Below the pieces are notes generated by a model. The model made no database searches. It had not been told where the DNA came from and saw only the letters and a program-made list of their open reading frames with translations. Both the position numbers and the translations under genes were made by a program. A DNA stretch of 64,000 nt from Chimonanthus salicifolius (lineage: Eukaryota > Streptophyta > Magnoliopsida > Laurales > Calycanthaceae): positions 15,008,884 through 15,072,883 of the forward strand of contig CM023537.1 in assembly GCA_013350335.1 (NCBI GenBank), written 5' to 3'. Shown here piece by piece: positions 12,166-24,736 of this stretch (position 1 is its first letter; each line of letters opens with the position of its first letter).

Positions 12166-15100
12166 TCATCTTCTCCACTTGTCAATCTCTCTTGATGTTA
12201 CCTTGATTAACTTTTTGGTGTTTCCAACCAGTTCATCAATCAGAACACTGATCTCATTCCTGCAAAAGCAAAGATCTTCAGAACACAAACAGTTTGATGC
12301 CAATAAAGATGGTGGAAATGAATACATTGATTGTGATAACGACGAAAATAACAATAACACCCATAATACTGCAGCAGTCAATCAAGAGATCTCAAAATCC
12401 TTGAATTCAAAAGAACATTCTAGGACTCCAACATCCTAGGTACATATTTTTCCCTTGACATAAATCCGAAGTCAACAATACAACATGGAATCAACAGAAT
12501 CCTGAGAATAGAGTATGCTTTCAAGATCTATCTAGAGACACGATAAAACATCTAAAAATCAAGTTGATAGTCCAAACAAATCTTAAATTAGTTTCTAAAT
12601 AAATCTAGCAATTAGATAATGAAGGTTTTTCAAAGTATATGGTATTATGTCAATTTTCCACTATTGGATTTTGATAGGACCACATCCAACATGTGAATGG
12701 GACTTGGTATCAGTGTGGATGGCATTGATTATGAAAGCCATGAATTAGAGACCCCAAACTATTGTAATTAAAATGATGACATAGGTTGAGATTGTGCAGG
12801 ATATGCTTTAGTATCCACGGGCATTTTAGTCATTTAACTGAGTTCCCTAAACCGAATTTGGCCTCTAAAGATAAGCTCTAAAAGAGAATGTTTATGGAGC
12901 ATTATTAAGTGTAAAATATGTGTGTGTGTGAGTGTGAGAGAGAGAGATTCTCGATTATTTTAGGTTTTCTTCTTTTCATCCATGCCCCATTAGAGAGATT
13001 GAAAAGGATAATACTCTGAAGTTCGTCAAGGGTAGATTATGTAGAGCCCAGCTTTAGGCCTGTTCAGGGGGTGGGCTTTCCTTTATACCAGCTCAGCCTG
13101 TTTGGATATTATAAAATCCCCACTCCACCCATTTGATCCCATTAAAAATTCAAGTGGACCAAATTTCAACATAAAAGTCAACTTTCTAACCACACCATCT
13201 TAGTAGTCAAAATCACCAAGTATCCTTAAAAATCACTAATACAAGGACACCTGATGATTTTGATCACTAAGATCAAATGGTTAGAAATTGAATTTTGGAT
13301 TGAAATTTGATCTATTTGTAGCTCATCTAGTTTCAATATGAACAGTTAGTCTGTTAACGAGTTTCAAAAAAAATTAAAAGAAAATTGAAAATGGATCATG
13401 TGTACACACATGCATATATGGCTAAACGGGCTGAAAAGCTTGACTAGCTTTTACAAGCTTACTCAATTAGCCCGAGCGTGCCCATTTAGCTAACAAGCTA
13501 ATAAAATGAGCCAAACCTGGCCTATGAGCCTATTATATATGTTCAAGCTCATTCTTTTGTTATGGGCTCAGGCCGACATGGGCTGGGTTCAGGCACATTG
13601 ACAAGACTACCCAACCTATGCATGTTGGGATTGGCACCGGCATCTTCTCAAAGTATCATATCAGTTCAAAGTAATGTTGATTTGTTTAGTTAGATCTACA
13701 TTTATTGAAATTCATAAACTGCAACAGTTTTAAATCTACATATGATTTTCTACACCTCAACATTAATAAAATAAGATTGACACCCGAACACAAACACCAT
13801 TTGTGTTGCCTCAATCTTCTATAGAAGATTTGAAGGTTGATCATCAACCGTCAATTTTGGAAAGAGTTTAACTTGTCATGGCTACATCCTGTTCTAAAAA
13901 TTTACGTGTTCTAGTTGCACTCAAATTGTCTAATTACTCCGTCAATAGCTGCAGCTTAACCTTTTGATAAGCATTGATTTAATAGTCTGAATCCCCAGGG
14001 ATGAATTCAGACATGTTAGATTCACATTAAATATTTGACTTGCTCCTCATATACTGAAATAACTCCAACAGTCAATTATCATTCAAAAAATGAAAAAGAT
14101 TCCAATCAGATCTTGATATGCGTCCAAAAATTATAGGATCTTCCATTACTGGCACTTCTTCAGCAAGATACTCTCATTCTAAGGGGAGCATTTTCCTTAT
14201 TTAGTTTGGTAATCAAGAAGGATCCAAAACAGCCATAAGATATCATTGCATCCGACTGTTAAATCATAGGTCCCAATCAACAAGCATAAGCTGTAAATGG
14301 AACCCCATTGTGTAATTTATCAAACAATAGATCAAAAAACAGTTCAGTATGTTGTAAAGATCTACGTTCTACAAGAGAATAACACAGAAGAAGAAGAATA
14401 ATAATAAGAGAGAATGGTGGAGCAGGCGATGGAGGAAGAGACTGAGTTTAAGGAAGCTTTTAGCCTTTTCAACAAGGATGGGGACGGCTGCATTACCACT
14501 AAAGAATTAGGTATTATGATAAGATCTCTGGGGCAAAATCCAACAGAAGCAGAACTCCATGATATGATCAATGAGGTTGATGCTAATCAGAATAGAACAA
14601 TCAATTTTCCCAAGATCCTGAATTTGATGGCACACAAAATGAAAGACAATGATTCTAAAGAGGAACTCAAGAAGGCCTTTGAAATGGTTTCATTTCTGCT
14701 GCAGAGCTGGGACATATCCCAACCAATCTCAGGGAGAAGTTGACAGATGAGGAAGTCGAGAAGATGATTCATGACGCAGATGTGGATGGTGATGGGCAGC
14801 TGAACTATGAGCAGTTTGTGAGAATAATGCTTGCAAAATAATTAGCTTAAACAAGTGAAGCAGTTTTGAGAAGAGTTTTGCCAAGTGTGTCTCTTGGTCT
14901 TCCTCTCTAGTTGAATTCAATAATATCGCTGAGTAACATCTTACGAGCCTGGAAAGAATGTGTTGACATAGCTTAGCTTCTTTTTGTTGTGTTGCTTCCA
15001 ATATTTGTGTAGCCGGCGGGTGTATCAAGGTGTGGGCTTTTCACGTTATTGTCGTTGTTTTCTTGCTTATGTTTTTGCACCTCTAGTGCATCTTTTTCAT

Positions 15101-18100
15101 TAATATATTAACCATTCAAAAAAATTAGCTTAAATTATGAGAAAGAAAATAGCCATGAAGAGGTAATGGACAGAAATCCCTGACATCCATTTTCCAATAC
15201 TGAAGTTGAGACATGAAACTATGCTTTCTCAGTTTGGTTTTAGCAGGAGCCTTTTGCTTTCTTGGTTTTTTTTTAACTGAAGAAAAAAAGACAAACTATT
15301 CCACATGTAACTGAAGCAAGGAATTAGACTTCATGCAACTTTTGGATCAGTGGATCTGAATTCTGGATGTGGGTAAAGACGATCATGAACAGCAAGAATG
15401 TGGCTCAAATATTTCACTTGTCATGTAAACAGGTCCATAAAACATGAAATCTTTTCCAGGAACAGTAACATAATTATTGTCTGTTTGCCATTTTCCACTT
15501 GGATGGGAAATGGGTAGCATTAGAAATATGACTATAAATCATTACAGATCTATTTTTATAGAGGTATAAACCATTAAAATTCTTAATATTTATGACAATA
15601 AAGAAACAATACTAAAACTCACCAAAAGTCAAATAACTTGTGCAAGTCGACTCAACTCAAAGGCATGTAAGGTGAGGAGAGTTTTACTGAGTCTTAGGAA
15701 AAACTAGAAAAAACTCATCATGTACTTGTCTCAAAGAGATTTTGAGTCTAGTCAAATCTTCAAGTTCTAAAACTTTGATCTAAAGATGATATAATCCTAA
15801 CCATTATAACTGAAGCATCAGTAGAATGTACATGATATTCCTGATTAACCAGAAGAGTTCAAAAAGGGGAGACCCCCGCAAAAAAAAAATCATTACTATA
15901 AATATTAAGTGTAGCAGGACTGTATATCTGTATCACATCATAATGTAGCATATGGAGTACAAAATGAGCATAAATTGGTTCTCACAGCGCTCCTGTGGAC
16001 CTAAGACTTTGGCTGCATTAACTATTGGAGTCTTTTATACAATTATACAACCATGTAATTCACTGATGAACAACAACATAATCATTACAATTTTTAATAT
16101 GAAAGATATGAAAAATTAGTATTTTGAACAATATCATCAATTCTAGAGCTTCATTGGGATTTTCAACATTTTCATTGCACATATCTCTGTGACTAGGACT
16201 CCAGTTCCTGGAAGTTTCAAAATATGATGGGAGATGTGTGGAAACTTGAAGTTTGTCAGATAGACAAGTTGGGGAGCATTGGGTTTGAAAAGCTTAAATG
16301 GGTAGTTGGTAGTTTTCCTACACTTAGAGTTCAAATGAAAGATATCAAACCGTATAATCTTTTGGTAGAATGAACAAATTTTAAAAGCTTCACTCTCTTC
16401 CTCGTATCAATATAAATACATATTCACAAGTACTCTATTCTTTTCCTTTTCTTAAATAAAATTGTGTGTGCACATCGATTTGCCGGTTTTTACCTCAAGA
16501 GCTTCACTTTATTTCTGATTGGAGAACCTCCACCCTTCTTTTTAGAGATATCCCCGCATACAGATTACTCAGTCTTATTCATTAAAGAAAAAAGAAAGAA
16601 ATAATTTTTTTTTGACCGGTAACAAAGAAAAATATACTAAAATAAAATAGTACAGATACAAGAGGAGAGAAAAGGTCTAAAAGGATTAGACCTAAAACAA
16701 GAATAGGAAAAGGAAAAAACAAGAAGTAAGAACAGAAAATACAATAAGAACGAGAACAAAAGCTCCTAAAGCTTAAAGGAGGAAAAGGCCAAAAAAAAGG
16801 AAAGTGACTCCAAGCTTGGCAAAATAATCTGCCACTCCATTCGCTGCTCAGCAGATCTGGACGAAGGATACACCCATCCACGAAACCATCTCCCTAACCA
16901 AAGTGATCAGTTTCCAGGGCGAGTGCTTTTGTCTCTTTGCCCACTTAATTGCATTTGCCGAATCCCCCTCAATGATGAGTTTTCCATGCCCATATATTTT
17001 CCAAATATACAAAGCTCTCTAATGCTAAGGATTTCCGCCTCATTGGAGTCTCTAGTTCCCACCGACTCATTGAAGACAATGGATGTGGTCTCCTCATCAT
17101 CTCTAAACACCCTCCTATCCCAATGGGTCCTGGTTTCCTTCTTGTTGCCCCGTCTACATTGAACTTCATGACATTTTGTTCTGGACTCCTAAATCCTTTC
17201 ATACATTCCTCCCAAGATGATAAGAGGACCGTGAGTCTTAAGGCCTCTAAACTCAATGCTAGAAAGAAAGAAAAAGAATTCTCAATGCCTTTACTAAATA
17301 TTTTCTTTAACGCCAATTATTAGTTATTTCAATCAGTTTAAATTTAATGATACATTAGGTTTCAGGAAATATAAAGAAAACTTGAAGAGAAAATCTGAAA
17401 TTAACTTGCTTTTTGTTGAGTAGTTGGCAGATAAATAAAGCGTCAACTCCTCAAGCCAAGTGCTTGAACTTGGAAAGGTAGAAAAGACTCAGAAGACTGC
17501 CCAACTTTGTTAGAAATTCCTGAAAATTCTTAAACATAATTGTAGCCTTGTTACAATGCAGAGAACTTCAAACTTTCATTTTGGTCCTTACGTCTTTTCA
17601 TATAGGTGAAAATTCATTGGAGAGATTGAAACTTAGGGCTTTAGAACTTGAGGCTAACAGCAGCACGACGTTCCTAATGAGACTCAATACCAAGACTACC
17701 CTTTAAATGGGTCCTAGGCCTCATATAGTTTGGTTGAGTTGCATAGGGGACCACATGACTATGTTTTATATAAAATTTTACCATCAATTGATCATCCTAA
17801 CCATATAATCTAGGCTTTTTAACTTTTAATCAATATGGTCATCGATTTGTAAAAGCAAAAATTATGAGATAGGATGATCAAATGAGGGATGAAACTTCGC
17901 ATACACCATACCTATATGATCCTCTTTATGTCACACCCATTTATGAGGGGCCCAGGAACCATTTAAAGGACAGTCATGGCATTGAGTCTCACGAAACATT
18001 TTCAAGTTAAAATGTTTGTTAGGATCTCTCTCTTGGTTGAGGACTGTTGGTGTTGCCTTCTTGGGATGGGGGAATTTGTTCTCTATTGAAAATTAGGGCC

Positions 18101-20185
18101 GCATTTGGATGCATTAAGTAAGTTGTACCTCCAAAACAAAATTTATTTGCTATTTCAACTAAAGGATAGTTGTCCACTAAACTAGGCATTACAATATGTT
18201 TTAGACGGCATGGAAATAAATCATGTAAGAGGGGAACTGACTACTAATTTTCTGCCATTTCAAGCACAAAATTAGTATTAATGCCACTTGTTCATATTCA
18301 GATTGGGAGGACATCATAAAGAGTCTCCGATTTAATTTCCATCTACCAATATCCACACTACTGCAAATACACCAAGAAGCAACTAATCATCCATTCTATG
18401 GACATTTTCAAAGAAAACTGGATTTGCTGTACTCATTACAATATAGAATGATCCTGAACAAGTGAACAGTATGTTATGAACAAAGAGGATGTTAACGAAT
18501 CACTTACTGAGAAGGGAGATTGCCCATCCCACGGAACATCTTTCCTACATTTGTGTATCTTTGATTCTCATCATATGCAACTCCTCTTCCCACACCATAA
18601 CCAAATCCTAAACCAACTCCACATCCAGCACCGATCCCAAACCCAACCTGTAGGCCTGGAATGCCAGCACCTAAGCCTGCACCTGTTGCCAAACATGGAA
18701 CTCCATTTCAGTATCCACACTACCCATACAATCAAGTAAAATGGCATCAAGGAAAATGCATTATGTGGATGAACTGCTTGCACATGTTTACATTAGATAG
18801 AAAGTGGTATGAAGCCAGATAAGCATATAGGACATTACACAAGCATGCCGTGTCCAATTTGGGATTGTGGATTAGCATAATGATTAAAAAGATTAAACCA
18901 ACATTCATTTAAATAAAAATAATGAGGAAAAAACAGCACCCATAAACATGAAATACAATTCAATATTTTCTTTCTTCTTTTTTTTTGAAAGAAGAGAAAC
19001 TTAATAATATTTTTAAGGTAAACTCAATAATATTTCAACTAGAAAAAATTGCTTAAACTATCACTAGCATAATCTACTTGCACCGGAAGAATCCTGAAAT
19101 TGGTATTATAAAGGATCCAACACAATTATCTGTCTCCATGAGTCTAAACACATGATTTTTTTAGCAGTAAATATTTAGGTAGCAGGCATTCGAATCCACA
19201 CCATGGACATGTCAGACGTTGTTTATTTCAAAAAATCCATCTAACATGGAATGGATATTATGATCCGTTATTATGGTCATTTTTAAGATTCTCATTTTTT
19301 CATATTGCCACTAAGAATGCTATATACTAAGTTTTAATTGGAAGTTTAGAAAGGAAGAAGAAGAAGAAGAAAGTCAATATTTTTGTTTTCCCCCAAACTA
19401 CAACATGGACAAATGTAATCATGTAGAAGTTAAAAAATGTCCTAGACTCGGTAAACCCAACTCAATCTACTTTGCTCCATTTGGATGCATGGAATGTGCT
19501 TTATGAGAAGATTGAAGCATCTGTTCCTTTCATTGAAATTAAAATCATGTTATTATATGAGGTCTTGTTTTATAGAAAGGGGAATGCGGGCGGGAGGCTG
19601 TTTGTTCAACCCACTCCAGGTTGCTGCTTTCCAATAGAGTAAAATTCCCCCCTTCTGTCTTTCACAAGTAGAAAGAGCTTCCCTGTATTTTGAATAATTT
19701 TAGAATGGCTTTCCTGGGTTGATAAGAAACAAAAAACAAAAGCAGGGAACATTTATTTTCCAGTGAAATGCTCTCCATTCCACGGGGAAAAAGGGTTAGA
19801 AACTATGAAGCACTGATACTCCGAACCCATTCAAGTATCCATGTCGAGTACGTTTCGGACAGGGATACAGCCGGATACGGCTCGAATATGTGTCGGATAC
19901 ATATCCAATTAAATAAAACATTTTTTAAATAAGGATACGTCACGGATATGGCAGCAGACAAGACGGGACACGGGAGGTGGGACACGGCACGGGATACAGC
20001 AGCATGGGAGAAAAGGAAAAAAAGAAATATATCTTTTCAGCTATTTTTTTAGCCTCAATAATCATTCACATATATTATATACTGTAATATTATAAATATT
20101 TTTTAAATATATTATATATATCTTTTCATAATAATAAATTGCTAATAGTCTAATCTTTATAATATATATTTTTGTAATCTTTATA

Positions 20186-20216
<31 letters not shown>

Positions 20217-20823
20217 TTTTGTATTCATTATAAATATAAAAATATATTTTTCTAATAATTTTTATCTTATATTAGAATTTATGATTTTTTTTTAAATGTC
20301 TGAATTTATTTTGTTGATATATATAATAATAATAATAATAATTTTTTAATTCAGCGTATCTTATACCCGTATCGGATACTCCGTATCTATGGTTCTTAGG
20401 ATTGAAATTACCTGATTCTCTAAAGAATCAGCTAATTCTTCTCTCGCAAATTAATACCTACTTTTTTACAGATAAGGCCCTTACTTTTTTACAGACAAGG
20501 CCCTTACTTTTTTTGTAATAGATAAAAAAGTCCTAATTGAGAGAAAGAAAGGAATTTTTAAGCCCATAAATTCTGCTAAGCTATCAAGAGAAAATGTTAT
20601 AGGCTCTCTGCAAAATGATTTACATAAAAAAAAAAGGAATAAGAATAAGAAGTTTGTAGAGAAGAGGAAGAAGAAAGATAAAGGAACCTCCGAGAAGGCC
20701 AACGCCAAGACCAAAACCACAGCCAGCTCCAAATCCGAAAGCGGGGCCGAGCTTGCCCAGCTCCTTCGACTTGATAACCGGAAGCCTCCAAATCAAACCT
20801 CTCTCGTCATCCTCCCCATCCAT
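12166..20823 (-). CDS. Small glycine-rich protein, three exons (134 aa)
   Basis: Exons on the minus strand are 20823-20688, 18682-18508 and 12259-12166 (136, 175 and 94 nt; 405 nt in total). Junctions are G|GTTCC to CAACAG|G and CA|GTAAGT to TTTGCAG|G, in phases 1 and 2, with an intact frame and stop. The protein starts [21 protein letters not shown] glycine-rich block at about residues 28-79 follows, built on repeats such as [13 protein letters not shown] and [17 protein letters not shown]. The polar C-terminus ends [19 protein letters not shown] recall a conserved plant family with this layout, annotated only as glycine-rich or keratin-associated-like. The glycine block also recalls TGD5-type lipid-transfer proteins, but that link is speculative. 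Glycine-zipper membrane association is plausible. Introns of 2,005 and 6,248 bp are stuffed with repeats. Confidence 0.88.
12919..12947 (+). repeat. TG/GA microsatellite
   Basis: A short TG run passing into a GA run, inside intron 2 of the glycine-rich gene. Confidence 0.85.
13152..13314. mobile_element. MITE-like stem-loop
   Basis: The flanks are inverted copies. The left part reads CAAGTGGACCAAATTTCAA and CTTTCTAACCACACCATCTT; the right part, in complement, reads AATAGATCAAATTTCAA and TTTCTAACCATTTGATCTT. The loop is near 13230. No clear target duplication was found. Confidence 0.55.
14414..14841 (+). pseudogene. Calmodulin retrocopy, frameshifted
   Basis: The frame from 14414 reads [20 protein letters not shown] and [19 protein letters not shown], as in calmodulin, up to EELKKAFE. 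A deletion of about 22 nt then removes the start of the third EF-hand loop and shifts the frame. The shifted frame continues [31 protein letters not shown] and FVRIMLAK, with a TAA at 14839-14841. The intron that plant calmodulin genes have near codon 26 is absent, which suggests retroposition. Calcium ligands are degraded: loop 1 begins N not D, loop 2 ends K not E, loop 4 ends Q. It lies antisense in intron 2 of the glycine-rich gene. It may still be transcribed but cannot make calmodulin. Confidence 0.85.
16602..17320 (-). mobile_element. LINE 3' end: RNase H domain remnant and poly(A) tail
   Basis: Minus-strand translations contain [19 protein letters not shown], then after a frameshift [17 protein letters not shown], then in another frame a degraded [13 protein letters not shown]. 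This is the order of the RNase H domain found at the C-terminus of plant non-LTR retrotransposons, and the first catalytic Asp (in NVDGA) is kept. A TGA replaces the Trp expected before AANG. A non-coding 3' region follows, with an A-run complementary to the T-run at 16605-16612. It is 5'-truncated, as is usual for LINEs. Confidence 0.8.
17678..17991. mobile_element. MITE with about 45-bp terminal inverted repeats
   Basis: The left end TGAGACTCAATACCAAGACT and the inverted right end TGAGACTCAATGCCATGACT agree closely, and the pairing continues through CCTTTAAATGG and CCTAGGCC/CCTGGGCC. The interior has CAATTGATCATCC and ATAATCTAGGC, also seen in a relative at about 63120-63300. No convincing target duplication. 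It lies within intron 2 of the glycine-rich gene. Confidence 0.7.
19805..20400. mobile_element. Possible hAT-like MITE with GGATAC repeats
   Basis: Both ends carry GATACGG-type motifs (GATACTCCGAAC at the left; the inverted right end has ATAGATACGGAGTATCC). Scattered GGATAC copies and an AT-rich core with TA and T runs lie between. There is no clear target duplication, so the limits are approximate. It lies in intron 1 of the glycine-rich gene. Confidence 0.4.
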
Positions 20824-20824
20824 C

Positions 20825-20848
20825 CTCTCTCTCTCTCTCTCTCTCTCC
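20825..20848 (-). repeat. (CT)n tract in the 5' leader of the glycine-rich gene
   Basis: Directly upstream of the start codon (GA on the coding strand). The C/T-rich DNA to about 20930 is the likely 5' UTR and proximal promoter. Confidence 0.8.
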
Positions 20849-20849
20849 T

Positions 20850-21507
20850 CCTGTTACCTACGGTCTTCGGCTTCTTCCTCTGACCCTCACTCGCGCTCTT
20901 GCTCGCTCCCGCTATCTTCGGAATAGAGTTTTTTTAAGAAATCAAATCTAATTATATAAAAAAATTATTAAATTAAGAAATATTCGACCCTAGTTAATGA
21001 TACAAATGGTTGACTTGACTCAATCTGAATATTTAATTAAAAATATTAAATTTTTTAAGTGAGTTGAATCTAATCAATTTGAGTTTCATGAGATAATTTA
21101 AAAATCTTGAATCAATGTGTTCAAATTTAATTTGAATTTTTTTCTTCAATACAATCTAATCATAATTTTAAAAATATAAAATTTAACCCCTTGATTTTTT
21201 GAATCAAGTCATGCGGGTTGGATTTCAATCGTAATGGGATCCATTTCTTTCTAAAAAAGGATGGTGGTTAGGAAACTCTCGAATGTGGGCCCACCTAGAT
21301 GACTCCACTCTGGACAACTGTAGTGTTTTAGGATTGTGTGGGAGTAATGATCATATCCTTTAATGCTAATAGAAAAATAATATCAATTTTTTTTAGATTT
21401 TATAATATTATTATACTCTGTTTAATGAATTAAATGAAACATTAGATAGATTATTGAGAAATCGTCAAATTATTTACATTCTAACTAAGAAGATTTTAAA
21501 ATTGGAT
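20850..21507. other. Upstream region of the glycine-rich gene
   Basis: Putative promoter of the minus-strand gene at the left, then AT-rich spacer up to the MULE. No other gene and no convincing TATA box. Confidence 0.35.
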
Positions 21508-22030
21508 GGCTCGGCATTTAGACACTGCAGAATTCTGTCAGCAGACACCGATTTTCAGATTTTGAGTGAAAATTACGATTCTGGCCTTTCGCTCGAAATC
21601 GACCGATCAATTTTGCAACACATTTTCGCTTCGATCAATCAATCTAAGGCATATACGATCGATTGATCGATCAGACAGTTTAGTTTAGAATCGATCGATC
21701 GATTGTAACCCATTCAAAGATCGATCGCACGATCACATAAAATCGTGTGATCGATTTTAACTTAGAGGTCGACAGTTTGACAGTTGACCTCTCCTATCAA
21801 GATCGATCGCACGATTCTATGTGATCGATCGATCGATTGTAACCCATTCAAATATCGATCCCACGATCATATAGAATCGTGCGATCGATTTTAACTGAGA
21901 GGTCGACAGTTTGACAGTCGCTCTCTCTTGTCAAGATCGATAGCACGATTCTATGTGATTGATCGATCAATTGTTTGTTTAGGACAAGATCGATCGCACG
22001 ATCACAGAAATCGTGCAATCGATCTTCCAC
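21508..22030. repeat. Left MULE terminal inverted repeat
   Basis: Matches the complement of 27420-27829 through GAATTCTGTCAGCA, GATTTTCAGATTTTGAGTG, TGTAACCCATTCAAA and the GATCGATC stretches. It is longer than the right copy because of a 134-bp tandem duplication. The dense GATCGATC palindromes are candidate transposase-binding sites; that role is inferred. Confidence 0.85.
21701..21968. repeat. 134-bp tandem duplication within the left MULE repeat
   Basis: Two adjacent units begin GATTGTAACCCATTCAAA at 21701 and 21835. Each contains GATCGATC-type palindromes and GAGGTCGACAGTTTGACAGT. The right repeat has a single unit. Confidence 0.8.
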
Positions 22031-22419
22031 GCGAAACTGAGTATAAGTTCAATTGCGCCTCTCTTCCCTTTCATTCTTCCTTTCCATCTCGCCCATTTCG
22101 AAACCCTACTCCCTCAACCCCGATTTCGAAAACTTCTCCATCAAAATCTCCCCAATTTAGAAATCTTCTCCCTCAAATCTCTTTCTACACCCCTCTCATT
22201 CAAACTCCTCACTCTCAAACACCTTTCCAAACTATTTTCCCTCAAACCCCAAACCCCCTTTCCAAAACGAACCACTCCACTATTTGAAGATACTCTCTCA
22301 AATCTCCTATATTGATTTGAAGGTATCTTTCAGAAGCCACTCTCTCAATTTCCGAACCGGAATCAAAGGTAACTCTTTCTCAAACCCAAGACTCTCAAAA
22401 TTTCTTTGAAAATAGTATT

Positions 22420-24262
22420 ATGGATTGTGAGGGAGTTTTATCCACATTTGTTGAAAATGATGAGATTGTTGACAATGAGTTTGTTGAGAGGTGTTTTTCA
22501 AGTCGTGACAATTTAGTGAAGCATGTTAAGGAGGTTTCTATTGCACAAGGATTTATAGCTACCATTAAGAGGTCATGCAATAGAAGCAATGTAGTTAGTC
22601 TTGGCTGCGATAGAGGGGGTACATATCGTAGCATAGTTAATTTGAAAGATGATGAGAGGAAGAAGAAAGCATATTCTCGCTTTGTTAATTGTCCATTTGA
22701 AGTGAAAGGCAAACAAATTGTTGATGGGTCATGGAAGGTGACTATAAAAGATGTGGAGCACAATCATGATCTCACGAGCGTATTAGTAGGTCCTCCTAGT
22801 ATAAAGTGTTTTCCAGATAAAGAGAAGAGAATGATCATTGAAATGTATAACAACAATGTACCACCCCGATAAATTATGACGACCCTTCGAAACGAGAATC
22901 CAGAGATTGGAGTATCATCTACTGATTTGTACAATTTTTTTACTTTGGTTCGAAAATAGCAACTTAGAGGTCGTACTTCAATTGAAGCCTTATTAGAAGA
23001 TCTTCAAGAACGTGGTTACCAATATTTTCTCAACTATAACAATCAAGGTCATTTATCTCATCTTTTCTTTGCACAACCACTGTCAGTTGTACTTACAAAG
23101 AGCTATAATAATGTATTTCTCATAAATTGCAGTTACAAAACTAACAGATATTATATGACATTGTTTAATATCGTTGGTATCAGAAGTTTCAACAAGAATT
23201 TCTACTCATGATTTGCATTTATGAGGAAAAAAAATTTGAAGATTACGTATGGGCGTTACAGATATTCAAGAAGGTATTAGGATTCGATCATGATGGACAA
23301 GTTTTTTTTACCGATAGAAATTTGGCGTTGAAGAATGTCATTGATTTAGAGTTTCCTAATGCTATACATATCTTGTGTATTTGGCACATCAACAAGAATG
23401 TTCTTGCTCATTATAAGCCTCTTTTCAATAAAGTGGAAGAATGGAATATGACTTGGTCGAGTCTCCATCCGAAGTTGCATTTAATGAAGCATTTGAGGCA
23501 TTCAAACAAAATTTTCGAGATTATTCGGATGCAGTGAATTATATAAGAAGGACATGGATCCCACATAAGAAGCAATTCGTCAAAACATGGATCGGTTGGA
23601 GTTTACATTTTCAAAATGCAGCAACTTCAAGGGTTGAAGGTGCACATTCAGTGTTAAAACGATATATAGCTAACTCCACTAGCGATCTATATGTTGTCCG
23701 AAGGAAGATATCACATGTCATTGAAAATCAGTTTCAAGACTTCAAGATTCAAACGGAGGATGAAAAAATTCGGTTTGCTCTTATTGTTTCGATTCCTTTC
23801 TTTGATGAAGTGAATGGCAGAGTATCACAATTTGCATTGTCTGAGGTTTACAAGCAATATGTTATGCTCATAAACAGGTCATTTTTACCCAATTGTACAC
23901 ATGAGTTTACAGCTTCTATGGACTTACCTTGTGCTCACAGAATGCAATTGATGAACAAGTTACATTTGTATCAGATCCATCCACAATGAAGAATCGATTT
24001 GATTTCATTTGACGACTTGAACATTGAAATGAATCGACCAGTGGATGAATTAGATGTACATTGGAAAGGCATTAAGAAAATAACGGAAACATGTTTACAT
24101 TTGATCAAAAGGAACTCCGAGATCATATCCAAGATCTTACCAGTGATGAGATGCATATCAACCAACCTATTATGCAGTGCAGCAGAGGACGTCATCCAAG
24201 TTCAAAGAATTCAAAGAGTCAAACATCTAAAAGATGAGATCTTTCTACATTTGAGATTGTAG
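22420..24262 (+). pseudogene. MULE transposase (FAR1-type DNA-binding domain plus MULE domain), disrupted
   Basis: From ATG 22420: a FAR1-like WRKY/GCM-type zinc domain (SRDNLVKHVKEVSIAQGF, RFVNCPFEVKGK, VTIKDVEHNHDL). Then LRGRTSIEALLEDLQERGY. After a frameshift comes the core MULE domain (VFFTDRNLALKNVIDLEFP with the catalytic-type Asp, then ILCIWHINKNV). After another frameshift comes TWIGWSLHFQNAATSRVEGA and a degraded C-terminus with DLPCAHRM. Stops lie at about 22870 (CAA to TAA), 22957 and 23209, with frameshifts near 23225 and 23440 and a further one near 23950. The order of domains identifies a transposase of the FAR1-related MULE type. It is not a domesticated FHY3/FAR1 gene, because it lies between intact inverted repeats and is broken. 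Confidence 0.85.
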
Positions 24263-24736
24263 AGAATCAATTGCAAAAATATTGGTCATACGAAGAGAAC
24301 ATATCCGAATAAAAGTGCTGCACAGGCATCCTGCAGTGTAGATTTAAATGTTTTGCCTCAACCTTATGATTATTACCTTAAATTACAAGCAACGAGTTTG
24401 TCTCAATTATCCCAAATAATTTTCTTTTAAATAAGATACATATTTACATTTTCATTTATATATAATAAGATAAAAAATACTAACACGTACTCCTTTTCCC
24501 ACAACCAATTGGTTCTTATGACTTCTATGACGATAAGACATATACCTTTAGTGATCCTAAAGATCCTGGCGAACTACAGCATTGGTGGAATCAGTGATGG
24601 GTGTCTATCATTTTTTCATATGTTTAGTTGAAAGAATGTATTTCATTTGGAAAAAGTTGTATCAATTTTAATTCCGATGTACTGAATCATGTATTCAAAC
24701 AACAATTGTTATTTTAAATAAATCCAGGATTGAGTG

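Noticed and set aside
22420..22872. A functional FAR1/FHY3-like host gene
   Set aside because: It lies between MULE terminal repeats and continues downstream as MULE transposase sequence with several stops and frameshifts.
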